Assembly (NCBI GenBank): GCA_032629725.1
Contig: JAFEVB010000018.1
Location: 124,001 to 188,000 of the forward strand
Length of the DNA: 64,000 nt
Reading direction: 5' to 3'
Source: Gremmenia infestans
Taxonomy: Eukaryota > Ascomycota > Leotiomycetes > Helotiales > Hamatocanthoscyphaceae
Both the position numbers and the translations under genes were made by a program. Shown one piece after another: positions 21,489 to 32,422 of the stretch. Under the pieces are notes generated by a model that saw only the letters and a program-made list of their open reading frames with translations, was not told the DNA's origin and searched no databases. How positions within the stretch are numbered: position 1 is the stretch's first letter; every line of letters starts with the position of its first letter.

Positions 21489-23888
21489 TCAGGCTTCTGA
21501 ATTCGAAGGCAGCGAACAAGGAACACGAATAGGCAGTTCTATATCATTTTTCAAATCGTTCTCGTCCCGAGTAATTTCCGAAGCAAGAGATATCTTCCTG
21601 TTCGGGTCACTATCATCCCCATCCAGAAGGCTATCGGGAAACGTCGACGAGGCTTGAGTGCTTTGTGATGGTTCTAACACCATACCAATTGCATTGATTG
21701 AGTCTTGGGCAGATTTGAACTCGGGCAGAGATTTCACGGTGTATTTGACGGGATTGGATATCGATGGGTCCAAGTTTTGTTCAGCCTTTAGAGTACAATT
21801 CTCTGTGCCGGCCTGCGGAGCTGGTCGAGATTTGTTCACATTTGGCTGGTCTTTGGTGGAAGTTGTTTTAAGAGGAGAACCTTTCTTGGCGACTGTTATT
21901 TCTTCTGCTGGTTTCGAAGGACGCCAAAAGCCCTCCATGTCGCTCTGACTGCTGAGGAGTTGACAGCGCCGAGAATGGTCTTTCGATGAAGGCCCTATAG
22001 ATGGTCCAGAGGGGCTCCTTGCTCCAAATTGAAACGGCTCGCTACATCGGGCACAATCTGTAGTCCGCCGCTCCCGCGTATCTGTCTGAAGAAAGTGGTC
22101 TGGATTGTAGGTATTTTTAGTGACCTGTATGTTGGGTAGAGGTGGATGAATTGGACATTCTATTTTAAGGATCTCGAAAGCTATTGGGAATTTCGGAATC
22201 TCCATATCGACCTCTTTACCTTTTCTGAGCTTCTTCTCTTTGGACACGGGTTTTTGTACGGGTCTTTTTATATCAACGGGAGCCTCACCCGATATCGGCG
22301 AGGGTGGGCATTGTATCTTGAGCAAACATCGCATCTCCGCTACGTTGCTACTGTTGAACATGGCTACATTCGCTACCGTAGGGGCAGACGGTAGGCCTTG
22401 AGCGTAGAGTGCCTCCTCGTGAGCCGCAGCCGCGTTTGCTTGGGAAACAAAGTACTCCATATAGTCGGGACTCGGTAAATTCTCAGTGCACAGCGCCTCC
22501 TCGTCGAAGTCTTCGAAATCGGACACATCTTCCCCCTCCATTAGACTGCCTCTAACAAACGTCTCTTCCTTTCTGGTCTGCGCTTGAGATCGCGAGTTGA
22601 ATACGTTGCGGCCGTAGAATTTGTTCAGATACCCCAAGAACCTAAACTCTCTTTTCGGGGCCTTGTCTCTCTGCGATGTCCAGGCGTCGTTTCTCTTATT
22701 TCTCCCGATTTCTCTACTTCCTGCTGCCCTCAAGGCTCCTTCACCATGCAGAACAAGAGGCTCCAGTGTACCGTAAGCACCACCGGGACTAGGCCTTATC
22801 ACTGGAGCAAAAGAATAACCTTGGCAGACAATATTCGCAAGGTATATATTGTTCGGGACTTTGATTCTTTTGTGGATTTCGTGCTTCGTTAGTTGACGAT
22901 ACATTGTCCTAGCAATTTCTAGATCTCCCGTGACCTTGTAATCAACCTCCGGCACACCATCTACAAGCCGTGTGATCCAAATCCATCTTCTGTGGCGAAT
23001 ATGATTCCTCGTAATATCTACCATGCCGGACTTGTTCAGTACTGGCCTGAAATCCGGTGAAATTGCCCATTCCGCAAGACTATTTCCCCATATGTTGGCG
23101 CGCAGGAAGGGATGGTCGTCAGGAAGCCACAAGACAGACTCCGCATTCAGCTTGGAAGCTGCTTGCCGCTTAATGATGAGTGACAATTTTCCATCGGTTT
23201 TCCACTCCAAATCATTCATGTAAACAATGGCCTCCGGAAATTGGATCATTGGAGCCCCCAAAAGTGAAATCTTTGTTCCCACAAAGGCCATTGAAGGTCG
23301 TTCGTAAGGTCTGTCTTTCGAATAAAACTGGCAGATCGCTGTTCTTAGCATCTTATTCTTGTCTCTTGACATTTCGTCTTTAGGGTGTACAGTGCCTTGC
23401 AATCTGGCCCTCCATCTCTTGAACAAATGCCGTAGACGATTTTGCCTGCGGGTTGTTGCGAATAGAAATATATCTCGTATTTCAGATGATATGATTCCAT
23501 TAACTATCTCAATGTTTCCGTTCGGGTGTATTCTGACGTCGTCACTCACGGAGAGCCTCATTTCCGGTAGGACAGCGATCAGATTTAAGTCGACCCTCAT
23601 GAGCTTTTTGACTGATCTATGGCGGAGGTGGTAGGCGGATGTGATCATGCTAGGGCGAGGTGGATATATTGTCCCGGGGTTGACACAGGCTGTATCTCTT
23701 GCTGGCGAAAAGTACGTAGGCTTGATTCGATCTATGGAGGACACGGATACTGCTGGTGTCGTGGTTTCTGGATATCTCTGGGTTTCGAGGCTCTTTCCTT
23801 TCCCGAGGCTGAGAGATGATGTCGCATCGGAAGAACTGGAGGGCTGGCCCGATGGTGAAGACATCGTTTCTGGAGTAGGAGCCGCCAT
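21489..23888 (-). CDS. Large protein of unknown function (799 aa)
   Basis: A single uninterrupted 799-codon frame opening with ATG at 23888, far too long to be chance. I do not recognise the family. The N-terminal 90 residues are Ser/Pro/Thr-rich. From about 100 to 400 there is a folded-looking region with many Arg, Trp and hydrophobic residues (for example RHRRWIWITRLVDG and LPDDHPFLRANIWGNSLAEW). The C-terminal half is low complexity and Pro/Ser/Lys-rich, with one CARCSEPFQF Cys pair. No signal peptide or membrane helix is seen. It ends 65 bp from the small frame at 21151-21423, which lies on the opposite strand and converges on it. The lack of introns in a gene this long is unusual here. 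Confidence 0.75.
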   Translation of the reverse strand: MAAPTPETMSSPSGQPSSSSDATSSLSLGKGKSLETQRYPETTTPAVSVSSIDRIKPTYFSPARDTACVNPGTIYPPRPSMITSAYHLRHRSVKKLMRVDLNLIAVLPEMRLSVSDDVRIHPNGNIEIVNGIISSEIRDIFLFATTRRQNRLRHLFKRWRARLQGTVHPKDEMSRDKNKMLRTAICQFYSKDRPYERPSMAFVGTKISLLGAPMIQFPEAIVYMNDLEWKTDGKLSLIIKRQAASKLNAESVLWLPDDHPFLRANIWGNSLAEWAISPDFRPVLNKSGMVDITRNHIRHRRWIWITRLVDGVPEVDYKVTGDLEIARTMYRQLTKHEIHKRIKVPNNIYLANIVCQGYSFAPVIRPSPGGAYGTLEPLVLHGEGALRAAGSREIGRNKRNDAWTSQRDKAPKREFRFLGYLNKFYGRNVFNSRSQAQTRKEETFVRGSLMEGEDVSDFEDFDEEALCTENLPSPDYMEYFVSQANAAAAHEEALYAQGLPSAPTVANVAMFNSSNVAEMRCLLKIQCPPSPISGEAPVDIKRPVQKPVSKEKKLRKGKEVDMEIPKFPIAFEILKIECPIHPPLPNIQVTKNTYNPDHFLQTDTRERRTTDCARCSEPFQFGARSPSGPSIGPSSKDHSRRCQLLSSQSDMEGFWRPSKPAEEITVAKKGSPLKTTSTKDQPNVNKSRPAPQAGTENCTLKAEQNLDPSISNPVKYTVKSLPEFKSAQDSINAIGMVLEPSQSTQASSTFPDSLLDGDDSDPNRKISLASEITRDENDLKNDIELPIRVPCSLPSNSEA

Positions 23889-24407
23889 ACCCGGGCCCAG
23901 CTTTCAGTGTGATGTGATATTAACCTGGATATTCGAGGGCCAGTAAGTTTAAGTCGGAGGGGCGTTGATGGTAGAAATTCTTTGCATGACAGTAGTTGCC
24001 AAGCAGCTGTTGTATTACAAAACGACATCGAGTTGTTGAATCGAAGGTTGTAGGATTGTGCGCCAAGTTGGTTCAACGGGCCCGGTGAATAATTCACAGC
24101 TCAGTCTGACCTAGTGCCGTTGTGCCATTACATGGTCAATCAACGTCGCGCCAGAATTTTGCGAACTGTGGTAAATTATCAGAACTGGATATAAGAAAAA
24201 GTAGTGGAATGAAGAAAAGATGAAGAGAAGAGAAGGAAGAGATGCCTCGTGAATGAAAAGAGTGTCAAATTCATCGTGCTAAAGGGTATCTCGAGTTTCC
24301 AAGCGCCAATACAACCTAAACCAAACGTCATGTGCGGTGTTGCAGAACCCTAACCCAGAGCCAAACCGTGACAAGCTCGGAGCTACCAGAAACCTAACCT
24401 TCCCAAT
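23889..24407. other. Intergenic region between two minus-strand genes
   Basis: No gene supported; it carries the promoter of the 799-aa protein gene and the 3' flank of the next gene. An AAGAAGAGAAG purine tract lies near 24190-24240. Confidence 0.55.
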
Positions 24408-26151
24408 CTACCCATCTATCAAAGAATCATCTGAAAGCCCACGTTCCAGTGTCTGTTTGAGATTCTCGTTCTCAAGCTTGCGGTAATTCATTCGCTGTTC
24501 TTCCAGTCGTTCGACTCCTCTTTGAATATTCTCAATATGCACCGATAATGGAATATCTCTTCTGTCGCGCAACAATTCCGGGCCACCTACGCGCTCTCTT
24601 AGGTCCTCGAGTCCAGCACCCATGGCTTGTAAACGAAGTATAGTCCCAGAGACATGTGCATACGCCGTCTTGCGATAGATGCCGACTTGTTGGAGGAGGG
24701 TAAGTTGGCGGTCCATCTTGTTTAGCTTGCCCCGATGGCCGCCTAGCATCGCCCATAACGATGAAAGAATCTCCTCTTTCTGGGCTTTTGCGGAGACATC
24801 TTCCCGAGTCGCCACACCGTGAATGACCTCCAACCTGTCTTCTAAATTGTTGAGAATCATGAGAAGTGCTTGTGCTTGGTCGATTAGCCGGTATATCTCT
24901 TCTTCAACACCGCGTGTATGTTGAATATACTGGTCTAATAGAATCTGCTCCGTGAATTTTGTGGGCTGAAAGGGCGCTAGGAGCTTGTCATTGACAAATG
25001 AATTTATAGATCCACGGGATCCATCTCGTTCTTCGATCCCATCAAGGACCCGGGCGGTCCATCTCGTCGTGGAGATAACATTATCAACTGCTCGGCCAAC
25101 ATGACTATTGAATTTCTGTAGGTCATATGACGCAATACGTGCAGTTTCGATGAATCCATCGAACTCGAGCACAAGTTCGTCCCTAGTAAACTGTCAGTAA
25201 ACATGGGTCTAACCTTGAGTTGCATGGGCAATATAGTTAAGTTGACCAAAGGAAGATACTATCAATGGGAGCGCCGAGAATCTATTCAATAACTTACTTA
25301 GAATGTAGCTGACTATAGCGGACAAGTTGGCGCAAGTCTCGAATTGAAGCTTCTCCACGCTTCATGTCGACGGGTAGTGAAGCACCTCCGGCACTTTCTT
25401 CCAAGACCTTTTCGAAGTTGGCCTGAACCGTCATCAAGCGATCAAACTCTACTGGAGGGGGAGGCCCGTTACTGTTGTCGGCAGAATGCACCGGGCAAAA
25501 TGGTAGATTTAACAGTGAAGTCCCAGGAATTCGGCAGATGGGTGACAAAGAAGCATATATCGAAGTGGTAACGAGGTTTCGTAGGACAAGACCGAAACCA
25601 AACAGTAGCCATACTGCAAGTAAGTAAGATATGGGCGTCTTGAGGATTCTTAAAGCGCGTCCAAAAACATCGAGGACCCACGACATTATAACAAGAGTGT
25701 GGTCGATAGTGATATCCAAGATATTCTGGGCGCTGTTTGAGTTATCGCGTACAGGTTTAGACCGAGAGGATGTTGCGCCATGGACAAACAACGGCTTTGT
25801 TCTGCTTCGTTTCTCAGGACTACCGTTGATAGGACCTTGACGGGACGTTCTTCTGCGGGATTCTTGTAGTCTAGATCTCTCGGCGGAAAGATTGCCAGAT
25901 TGCCGCATGCCAATGCTTGTTGTATCCGCCCATGACCCATCCAGCGAGTTCATATCCAACGATGGCATGACTAATTCTGGTTCGGGAGATCTATTTGCCC
26001 CTCGTGCTCGACGTCTTGGTGTGCTACGTCGAGATCTGGGCTCACTCTCATCATTCTCTGGCACGTAGTCGGGACTATGGTCCTCATCCTCATCCTCCTC
26101 CTCCACTATCCATGATTCTCCAAGGGTGATCTTTGCTCTCCCGGGTGGCAT
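24408..26151 (-). CDS. Single-pass membrane protein with coiled coils, function unknown
   Basis: Exons 26151-25298 and 25182-24408 join at HSK-DELVLEF to give 542 aa. The ATG at 26151 is the first one in frame; further upstream only a TTG precedes it. The N-terminal 150 residues are acidic then Arg/Ser-rich and look disordered. One strong hydrophobic helix (PISYLLAVWLLFGFGLVL) lies near residue 180, flanked by an amphipathic segment. The C-terminal 300 residues are largely helical with heptad-like Leu/Ile and charged residues (for example the stretches around IYRLIDQAQALLMIL and VERLEEQRMNYRKLENEN). This layout suits a nuclear-envelope or ER protein, but that is inference. The gene is divergent from mitochondrial ThrRS across 439 bp. 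Confidence 0.8.
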
Positions 26152-26590
26152 TTTGGCGTCTTGATGCAATGGCAGTTAGTGAAGAGTACGAAGTAGCAAA
26201 TAATGCGGCTGGCGTCTAACGTAGGTACTTGTTGATAGAGAATAGATCATACGGTTTTAAGCAGGTACAATATTCAATTCACTTTACAATAATAGGCAAG
26301 GAGTCAACAGATATATATATGAACGACGGCGGGCCATGTTGTGCTTTTGTATAAGGGATGTGTGCGGAGTATCGACACGCTCTATGTCACTGGACGTGCG
26401 TGTTGACATGACGTTGGTCCGATGACAGCCCAGCACCAACCCAGCCCTCCTTGTTCGCCACATGTCGCCAAGATTTGCAGGGACTAGAATCGCGACGCGC
26501 CGTGACCAGCGCCGTGACTAGTCCAGGCCAGTCCAGTCCACTTCAGGAAAAAAGCTCTTGCTCGACATCCAGCTTGTTATAATCACCGTG
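26152..26590. promoter_or_regulatory. Bidirectional promoter between membrane protein and mitochondrial ThrRS genes
   Basis: 439 bp between divergent start codons. The left half is AT-rich with a TATATATAT tract near 26312-26320. The right half is GC-rich with CCAG/CCAGTCC repeats near 26520-26540 just before the ThrRS ATG. Confidence 0.6.
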
Positions 26591-28342
26591 ATGCGCTCCT
26601 CGAGGGCCCTACGACTGTTACAGACCTGCACTAGGATATCTCATACTACTTCTCAGGATCCGAGGAGAGTTGTAGCTATTCGCAATGGCTACTGTTCAGC
26701 CTGCGAACCAGCGCCGCCGCAGCCATCAGATGTGAAAAGGCGCTACGATCGGCCTAAATCACACAAGAAGCCCAAGTACTCCCAGGAGCCCGAAGCAGCA
26801 CCAGATCATCGACAGCTGGGGATCGAGCAAGAGCTGTTCACCACCTCTATATACAGCCCAGGTTCACCTATATTCCTGCCGAATGGAACGAGAATATTCA
26901 ATAAGCTGACGGACTTTCTACGAACTCAATACGAACACTTCGGATTCCAGGAAGTCATTACCCCTACAATCTACAAAAAGTCATTATGGGAGAAGTCGGG
27001 ACATTGGGAGAACTATGCAGAAGACATGTATTCTGTTACGGGACGAGGGGCGTCCGGGGAAAAGGAGGGTCGGCAGATTGGGGAAGATGAAGAATATGGA
27101 CTGAAGCCCATGAATTGCCCAGGACACTGCCTCATATTCGCTTCCAAGCAACGAAGTTATCGAGATCTACCTATACGATTTGCCGATTTCAGTCCTTTAC
27201 ATCGAAATGAAATCTCGGGAGCGCTCAGTGGATTGACAAGAGTTCGGCGATTTCATCAGGACGATGGCCATATATTTTGTCGCCCCTCCCAAATTCGAGA
27301 AGAGATCTCAAAGACCTTGGAGTTTGTAAAGCTGACATACGGAGTACTTGGTCTGGGCCCCTATAGATTAGCTCTTTCTACAAGACCGAAGGATACCTTT
27401 ATTGGGACTGTAGAAGAATGGGACAACGCAGAAGCGGCGCTGAGAGAATCCCTCGACGCAAGCGAGCAACCGTGGACACTCAATGAGGGAGATGGAGCAT
27501 TCTACGGGCCAAAGATCGACATCATTTTGAAAGATTCGGATGGGAAAGAGCATCAAACCGCCACAATCCAGCTCGATTTTCAACTCCCCAAGCGCTTCGA
27601 ATTAGAATATCAATCACCAGCGCCGGAGATTGAACAGAAAGGTCTGACTACGGATGACGCGGAATCACTTTCAGTTCAAGGCCCTGTCACTCCTGTACTC
27701 ATACACAGAGCTGTTTTGGGTTCGGTTGAACGAATTATGGCACTTTTGATTGAGCACCATAATGGTCGATGGCCATTTTGGCTGAATCCACGCCAGGTGA
27801 AAATATTGACTGTCAATGATCAACCAGAAACTCTCGATTTTGTCAAGAAAGTAGTGCAGGACCTACAAGGCTACGAGCCTCCATCAACAGATGGCGAGGG
27901 TCGAGGTCTTGGGGCTCTTGGAGCTGGTCTTGTCCGTGGAAACAGACTTTCCATTGACGTGGATGACTCTCCTCGCGGTCTAAACAAAAAACTCTCGGAA
28001 GCCAAAAACCAGCGATACGGTGTCACTATAGTTGTTGGCGCACGAAATATTGAATCCAATCGCCTTACTGTTGATTTCTCCGCTATCCCTAATTATCGCT
28101 ACGATATCCGAGAGAGTAAACTGCTGAACAACCTCCTTGTGGCACATAAGGAAGCCAAGCTGGAGAGAGACGCCAGGTATACCAACTGGGGTACGCACTG
28201 GGCTCCTGTTGACGAAGAGCTTGCCTCGCAGGATGGGGATCCTGCACCTCGTAAGCTGAGTCACGAAGAATTGAAGGCTTTCGAAATAACCGCAAGGACT
28301 TTGAGGAAGGTCCTCAACGGCTTTCAAACTTCGTACGTGTGA
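26591..28342 (+). CDS. MST1: Mitochondrial threonyl-tRNA synthetase
   Basis: Charges mitochondrial tRNA with threonine. 583 aa, intronless. The first ATG in frame is at 26591. It opens an Arg/Ser-rich, acid-free presequence (MRSSRALRLLQ...) typical of matrix import. The class II core has motif 1 around EVITPTIYKKSLWEKSGHW, NCPGHC near residues 175-180 (zinc-binding Cys/His in ThrRS), motif 2 in HRNEISGALSGLTRVRRF with the following QDDGHIFC, and motif 3 in HRAVLGSVERIMALLIE. An anticodon-binding domain follows (PRQVKILTVND to the C-terminus) and contains a Gly-rich insertion near 27895-27930. The N-terminal TGS and editing domains of the cytosolic enzyme are absent, as in yeast Mst1. Gene name by family analogy. 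Confidence 0.93.
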   Translation: MRSSRALRLLQTCTRISHTTSQDPRRVVAIRNGYCSACEPAPPQPSDVKRRYDRPKSHKKPKYSQEPEAAPDHRQLGIEQELFTTSIYSPGSPIFLPNGTRIFNKLTDFLRTQYEHFGFQEVITPTIYKKSLWEKSGHWENYAEDMYSVTGRGASGEKEGRQIGEDEEYGLKPMNCPGHCLIFASKQRSYRDLPIRFADFSPLHRNEISGALSGLTRVRRFHQDDGHIFCRPSQIREEISKTLEFVKLTYGVLGLGPYRLALSTRPKDTFIGTVEEWDNAEAALRESLDASEQPWTLNEGDGAFYGPKIDIILKDSDGKEHQTATIQLDFQLPKRFELEYQSPAPEIEQKGLTTDDAESLSVQGPVTPVLIHRAVLGSVERIMALLIEHHNGRWPFWLNPRQVKILTVNDQPETLDFVKKVVQDLQGYEPPSTDGEGRGLGALGAGLVRGNRLSIDVDDSPRGLNKKLSEAKNQRYGVTIVVGARNIESNRLTVDFSAIPNYRYDIRESKLLNNLLVAHKEAKLERDARYTNWGTHWAPVDEELASQDGDPAPRKLSHEELKAFEITARTLRKVLNGFQTSYV

Positions 28343-28666
28343 GATCATGTCCGAGGTCTGTATATATGTAGATAAATGTACAATATTTGAGTCATCTGAG
28401 CTTACTCGACTCTTAACTGAGAAGATACCTTCTAGCGTTGTAGTGTATTTTCGAAGGCTGAGGCATTCCAATTTACGTTGATTCTTCATGATACAGGATT
28501 AGTAGAGATGATGTCCCAAATTTCAATCTATACTTCTTCCAGCCCAAATGTATTGCTTCTTTCAAAAAAAGCCCAACTCCGAGTATCGATGCTCTATTCT
28601 GCGCTCCGCCGTAACTCCATGATCCGCACAATACCGAATTATCCACCGTTTACTTGTATAAACCCA
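28343..28666. other. Convergent 3' flanks of ThrRS and bHLH genes
   Basis: About 320 bp with no gene; the two neighbours converge and their 3' UTRs should lie here. Confidence 0.6.
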
Positions 28667-29085
28667 TCATCGCTTCATACCGTCATCCACCTGCCCGCCC
28701 AGCTCCTCAATCCTACCAACCAGCTTCCTCCTTTCCTCCAGCTGCGCGCGCATGTAATCGACTGTTTTCTTGAGAACCACACTCTCGCTCCTCCCTTGTC
28801 CTTCTAATCCAGGTACCAGCTCCGTGAGACGATCGAAGCCTTCGCGGATAGCTTGCCGGCGTTTTTGTTCTATGAGTCCGGTTAGCAATGCTAAGCTTTC
28901 TTGTACCGCCTCAGAAATATTGTAGAAGGACATTTAACAATGATATCTAGATAGAGAGAGCAAGCCTCACCAGAAGCAATATGATTCGCCTTCTTCTCAT
29001 GTTCCGATAGCCTAGGTTTCTCGTCCAAATTCCCATTCGAACTACCCGCGTTCGCAGAGCCCTCGCGCGCAGGTGATGTAGACAT
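28667..29085 (-). CDS. INO4-like bHLH transcription factor (small)
   Basis: Exons 29085-28971 and 28869-28667 join at NHIAS-EQKRRQAI to give 105 aa. The basic region and first helix read KANHIASEQKRRQAIREGF, with the His/Glu/Arg triad that contacts an E-box (CANNTG). The loop is LVPGLEGQGRSES. Helix 2 (VVLKKTVDYMRAQLEERRKL) runs into a short coiled coil. Size and layout resemble yeast Ino4, the partner of Ino2 in phospholipid gene control; no Ino2-like partner is in the window. The ATG at 29085 is used because the longer frame upstream starts with GTG. The gene is divergent from the Maf gene across 242 bp. The 101-nt intron sits inside the DNA-contact region. Confidence 0.85.
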
Positions 29086-29327
29086 GTTTCCTCTTCCAAC
29101 TGTCGATATCACATCAGATGATGATTAGCAGTCATTGAATCCGTGAACGAGACAGACAAGATAAAAATGAAACAGTACACGTTATCAAGAGACAACCTGC
29201 ACCGCGGGGTCGGGAATGAATCACATGCGCGGGCGGATCCACAAGGCTTCCAGAATTTCCCGAGCGCATTGCATTCATCAGCCTTGCGCCAAAACCAACG
29301 TCACCAGTCAACACGACATCCAGCATA
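29086..29327. promoter_or_regulatory. Short bidirectional promoter (bHLH / Maf)
   Basis: 242 bp between divergent start codons. No TATA box is obvious. Such short spacing implies shared regulatory DNA. Confidence 0.55.
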
Positions 29328-30197
29328 ATGACAGAAGCACCACCATCCTACGACGCTGCGGCGACTGAACATGGAGCTTTACCTGTACGAGATGGACCGG
29401 CAGCAGGCAAAAAACCAGTCCCCCGCGGTCCCTTTCCCCTCGATATCCCGGTTCTGAACCAATTACGAGGAAAGCGGATTATCCTAGCATCGCAGAGTCC
29501 ATCCAGGAAACAGATTCTCTCCAAGGTAACTCTTTCCCTGCTCCTTTTCAACCTAAAATCACAGTGCTGACTTTACTATCTGAATAATTAGATCTTCGCA
29601 AACATGGAAATCATACCCTCCACACTACCCGAAAACCTCTCCAAAGAAGAACTGGGCCCCTTCGAATACGTCCTGCAGACCTGTGTGCAGAAATGCATCT
29701 CCGTATACGAGCATACGCTCGCCAACTCGATGAACTCCATCCCCGACCCCTCCCTGGTCATCGCGGCCGACACCGTAGCCGTCACAGCCTCCGGGCGCAT
29801 CTTGGAGAAACCGCGCAGCGAAAAAGAACATATTGCTATGCTGAAAATGCTGCGGGATCAGGTGGCGCATAAGAGCTATACGGCGGTGGCGGTGGTGGCG
29901 CCGCGGGAGGATGCGCGGTATCCGGGGTATAATATCGAGACGACGGTCGAGGAGACGAAGGTTGTGTTTGATGCGGCTATTAGCGATGAGTTGATCGAGG
30001 CGTATGTGCGCACGAGGGAGGCGGTGGATAAGGCGGGGGGGTATGGGTTGCAGGGTATGGGAAGCTTGTTGATTGAGAGGATCGAGGGGAGTTGGGATAA
30101 TGTTGTCGGGTTGCCGTTGAGGGCTACGCTGGCGTTGGTGGAGAAGGCGGTGTTGAACCAGGAGGATATTGAAGGAGGAGATGATGAGGAGGAGTAG
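29328..30197 (+). CDS. Maf/HAM1-like nucleotide pyrophosphatase (Maf family)
   Basis: A house-cleaning enzyme that hydrolyses dTTP/UTP or modified nucleoside triphosphates to monophosphates. Exons 29328-29525 and 29592-30197 give 267 aa. Maf motifs in order: ILASQSPSRKQIL (residues 52-64) for nucleotide binding, AADTVAV with the catalytic Asp, EKPRSEKEHIAMLKML, KSYTAV, AGGYGLQGMGS (family AGGYGIQG) and SWDNVVGLPL. An N-terminal extension of about 45 Pro/Ala-rich residues precedes the core, as in other fungal members (human counterpart ASMTL). The C-terminus is acidic (GGDDEEE). The intron cuts exactly after the first motif. The 3' half is markedly GC-rich at third positions. Confidence 0.92.
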
Positions 30198-32422
30198 AGA
30201 TCCGGATATGATGCCGTAAGGTACATCATCTTGAGCAGTTCGTGTTGAAACATTCAAAAGTTCTGGGCGCCGCAGGTGGCTTCTCGAGCCAGGCTATCAT
30301 GAACTGAAGGGCATCTTTGGCAGCTCTCGACTAAAAGTACATATAGGACATTATCCTCCTATATATCGATTGATATGAGAAGGCAATCTTAGAACTGCCT
30401 TTCCATGCCGCCTTCCCTCTGAGGCTGAAAATGTAGTTTAAAAAATATGTCTGGTTTCCAGATCTTCCGAAAGGCAAAGAAAGCATTTATGAATCTGAGC
30501 TTTCGACAGTCTCTTGATATATCAGATGCCTAGCCTAGTTTCACCAACCCATTATCAAGCAACAGCTAATACGCCTAATGAAAATAAGTCCTTACGGAAG
30601 TCCCGCATCACTCGGAACATCAAGTAGCCCAAGGCTACAAATTCCCACCTTAAGTAATTAGTCAGCTATAATCTAAAAGCACGTTAGTCCGAGTCTTCTT
30701 CTTCTTCTTCTTTTGCCCCTATTCAAGTCAACTCAGAGCAATGTGTAAGATTTGCTATAGATATTTTCTGTTCATCAGCTAGGCTGTGCTGTTCAGGGGG
30801 AAGAAAGGGGCCTAACCGAGGACCTACTGTAAGACACCACGGCATAGCTTGCTAGCAACATGCCATGCATACCTTGTAATTTATATGATATCATATCATA
30901 TCCTCATCGTAACTCTCCTAGTAATTCGCTCATGTTAGATTACAATAAGAATAACTGGGCTAGCACTCGGGGATCGGTAAATGCTTTTATTTACTTACTA
31001 TTAATTAGGCTAGGTAGAGTGGAGGAGAGGGTTGAGTATTATCTACCTACTTGGAATCTTTATCATGGAGTTTGAGATTGAGATTGTGATTTATATATTA
31101 TAACAGCATGTGGTTAGATACCGTGAAGTGCAAGGTAGATGTGCCGAGGAATCCTATGTCTGTAGAGGTGCGAGTAAATTCAAATCGTCGAGTAGGTCTG
31201 TCCTGGCTTTTACTGCAATCAATCAATATCTTGTTGTAAAAGCTGACAGCACTGAATCGGTCCACAAACCGCGCTGGGCTTTAGTCCCTGAGACGCCACG
31301 ACTGACTTGCTGCACGTTGGCAATGGCTTTAGCAGTGCACAGTAGCCTTTGCGATCTCCGTTTGTATATTAGTTCGGCGATTCAGGGTAAATGTAGATCT
31401 ATCAGCTAGGTATATATAGTTAGAGAACTAAAGACCAAATCTCGATTACCATTTTATTTGCTGGCCGACAGCTATGAAGAGAGGAACAGAAATCCTCGTA
31501 TATACACGCAACGAATAACCGTAAGCCTGAAAAGCAGCAAATAGGGGATTATGTAGCATCACGGGAAAGTTTAATTTCCAGAGGGTTGCCGAAGAAGCGC
31601 GTCATATTATGGCGGAATGAAGTTGAGGTAAGGTGGAGCAGTATTGTATTTTTGTTGGGGAAACAAAGAGGGTGTAGCTGTAGGTAATCAGGGAGAAAAT
31701 AGGAATAGTGAAGAGCTCGCAGATATACATCTAGTAGCTTGGCATAAGGGATAGGAAATTTTACATATAGGTAGCTGAGGGAGATAAACGGGGGAGAGTT
31801 GGCGAAGGTGGGTTAGGAAGAGGTCGAGAGGGATCTATCGTAAATAAGAGGGGTCAAAGTAGCTTGAAGTGAGGAAACGGCGATAGCCTCGTAGACGTAA
31901 TAAGTGATAGGAACTCACAAATAGCGGAGGGTGTTTGACGAGGCAGAGTTGAAGTTCGAAGAAGATGGTTGAGTGGTTGATTGAGTAGATGAACCCATGT
32001 TGTAAAGTCAATAAATGAAGCTGAACAACCAAAACCTTCTATTGCCTCGTCTCTGCTCTCATTCACACATACCACAGATCGGAGAAGTCTATAGGTAGTC
32101 ACCACAAACATAGGACCGTCGGACAGTTTAGCAATGAAAATGAAATTTGCACGAGCTAGAATCTACTACTTGTACTGAGGCAATAAGAACACCCATGCAA
32201 CCAGCCTAAAAGGACCAATATAGCCCAGCCGTCCGTGGAATTCCATCCCGCCCATCATACAGCCATAATAAGCATCCGAACCAAAATCAAAATATGAACC
32301 AAGTTACGTATCCCCTTTTATTGCTGCCAAGGAAAAAACACAGGAGAGACAGCAAGTCCTGATACCGTCTCAAAAGACAAGAGCAAGAAGTAAAGACATG
32401 AAGTAAGACGCGGCGCAAATAT
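30198..32422. other. Gene-poor intergenic region
   Basis: 2.2 kb of AT-rich DNA between the Maf gene and the HMG-box gene. Only short random open frames are present. A TTC/TCT run lies near 30695-30712 and an ATATCATATCATAT run near 30886-30902. No repeat boundaries or transposase motifs were recognised. Confidence 0.5.
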
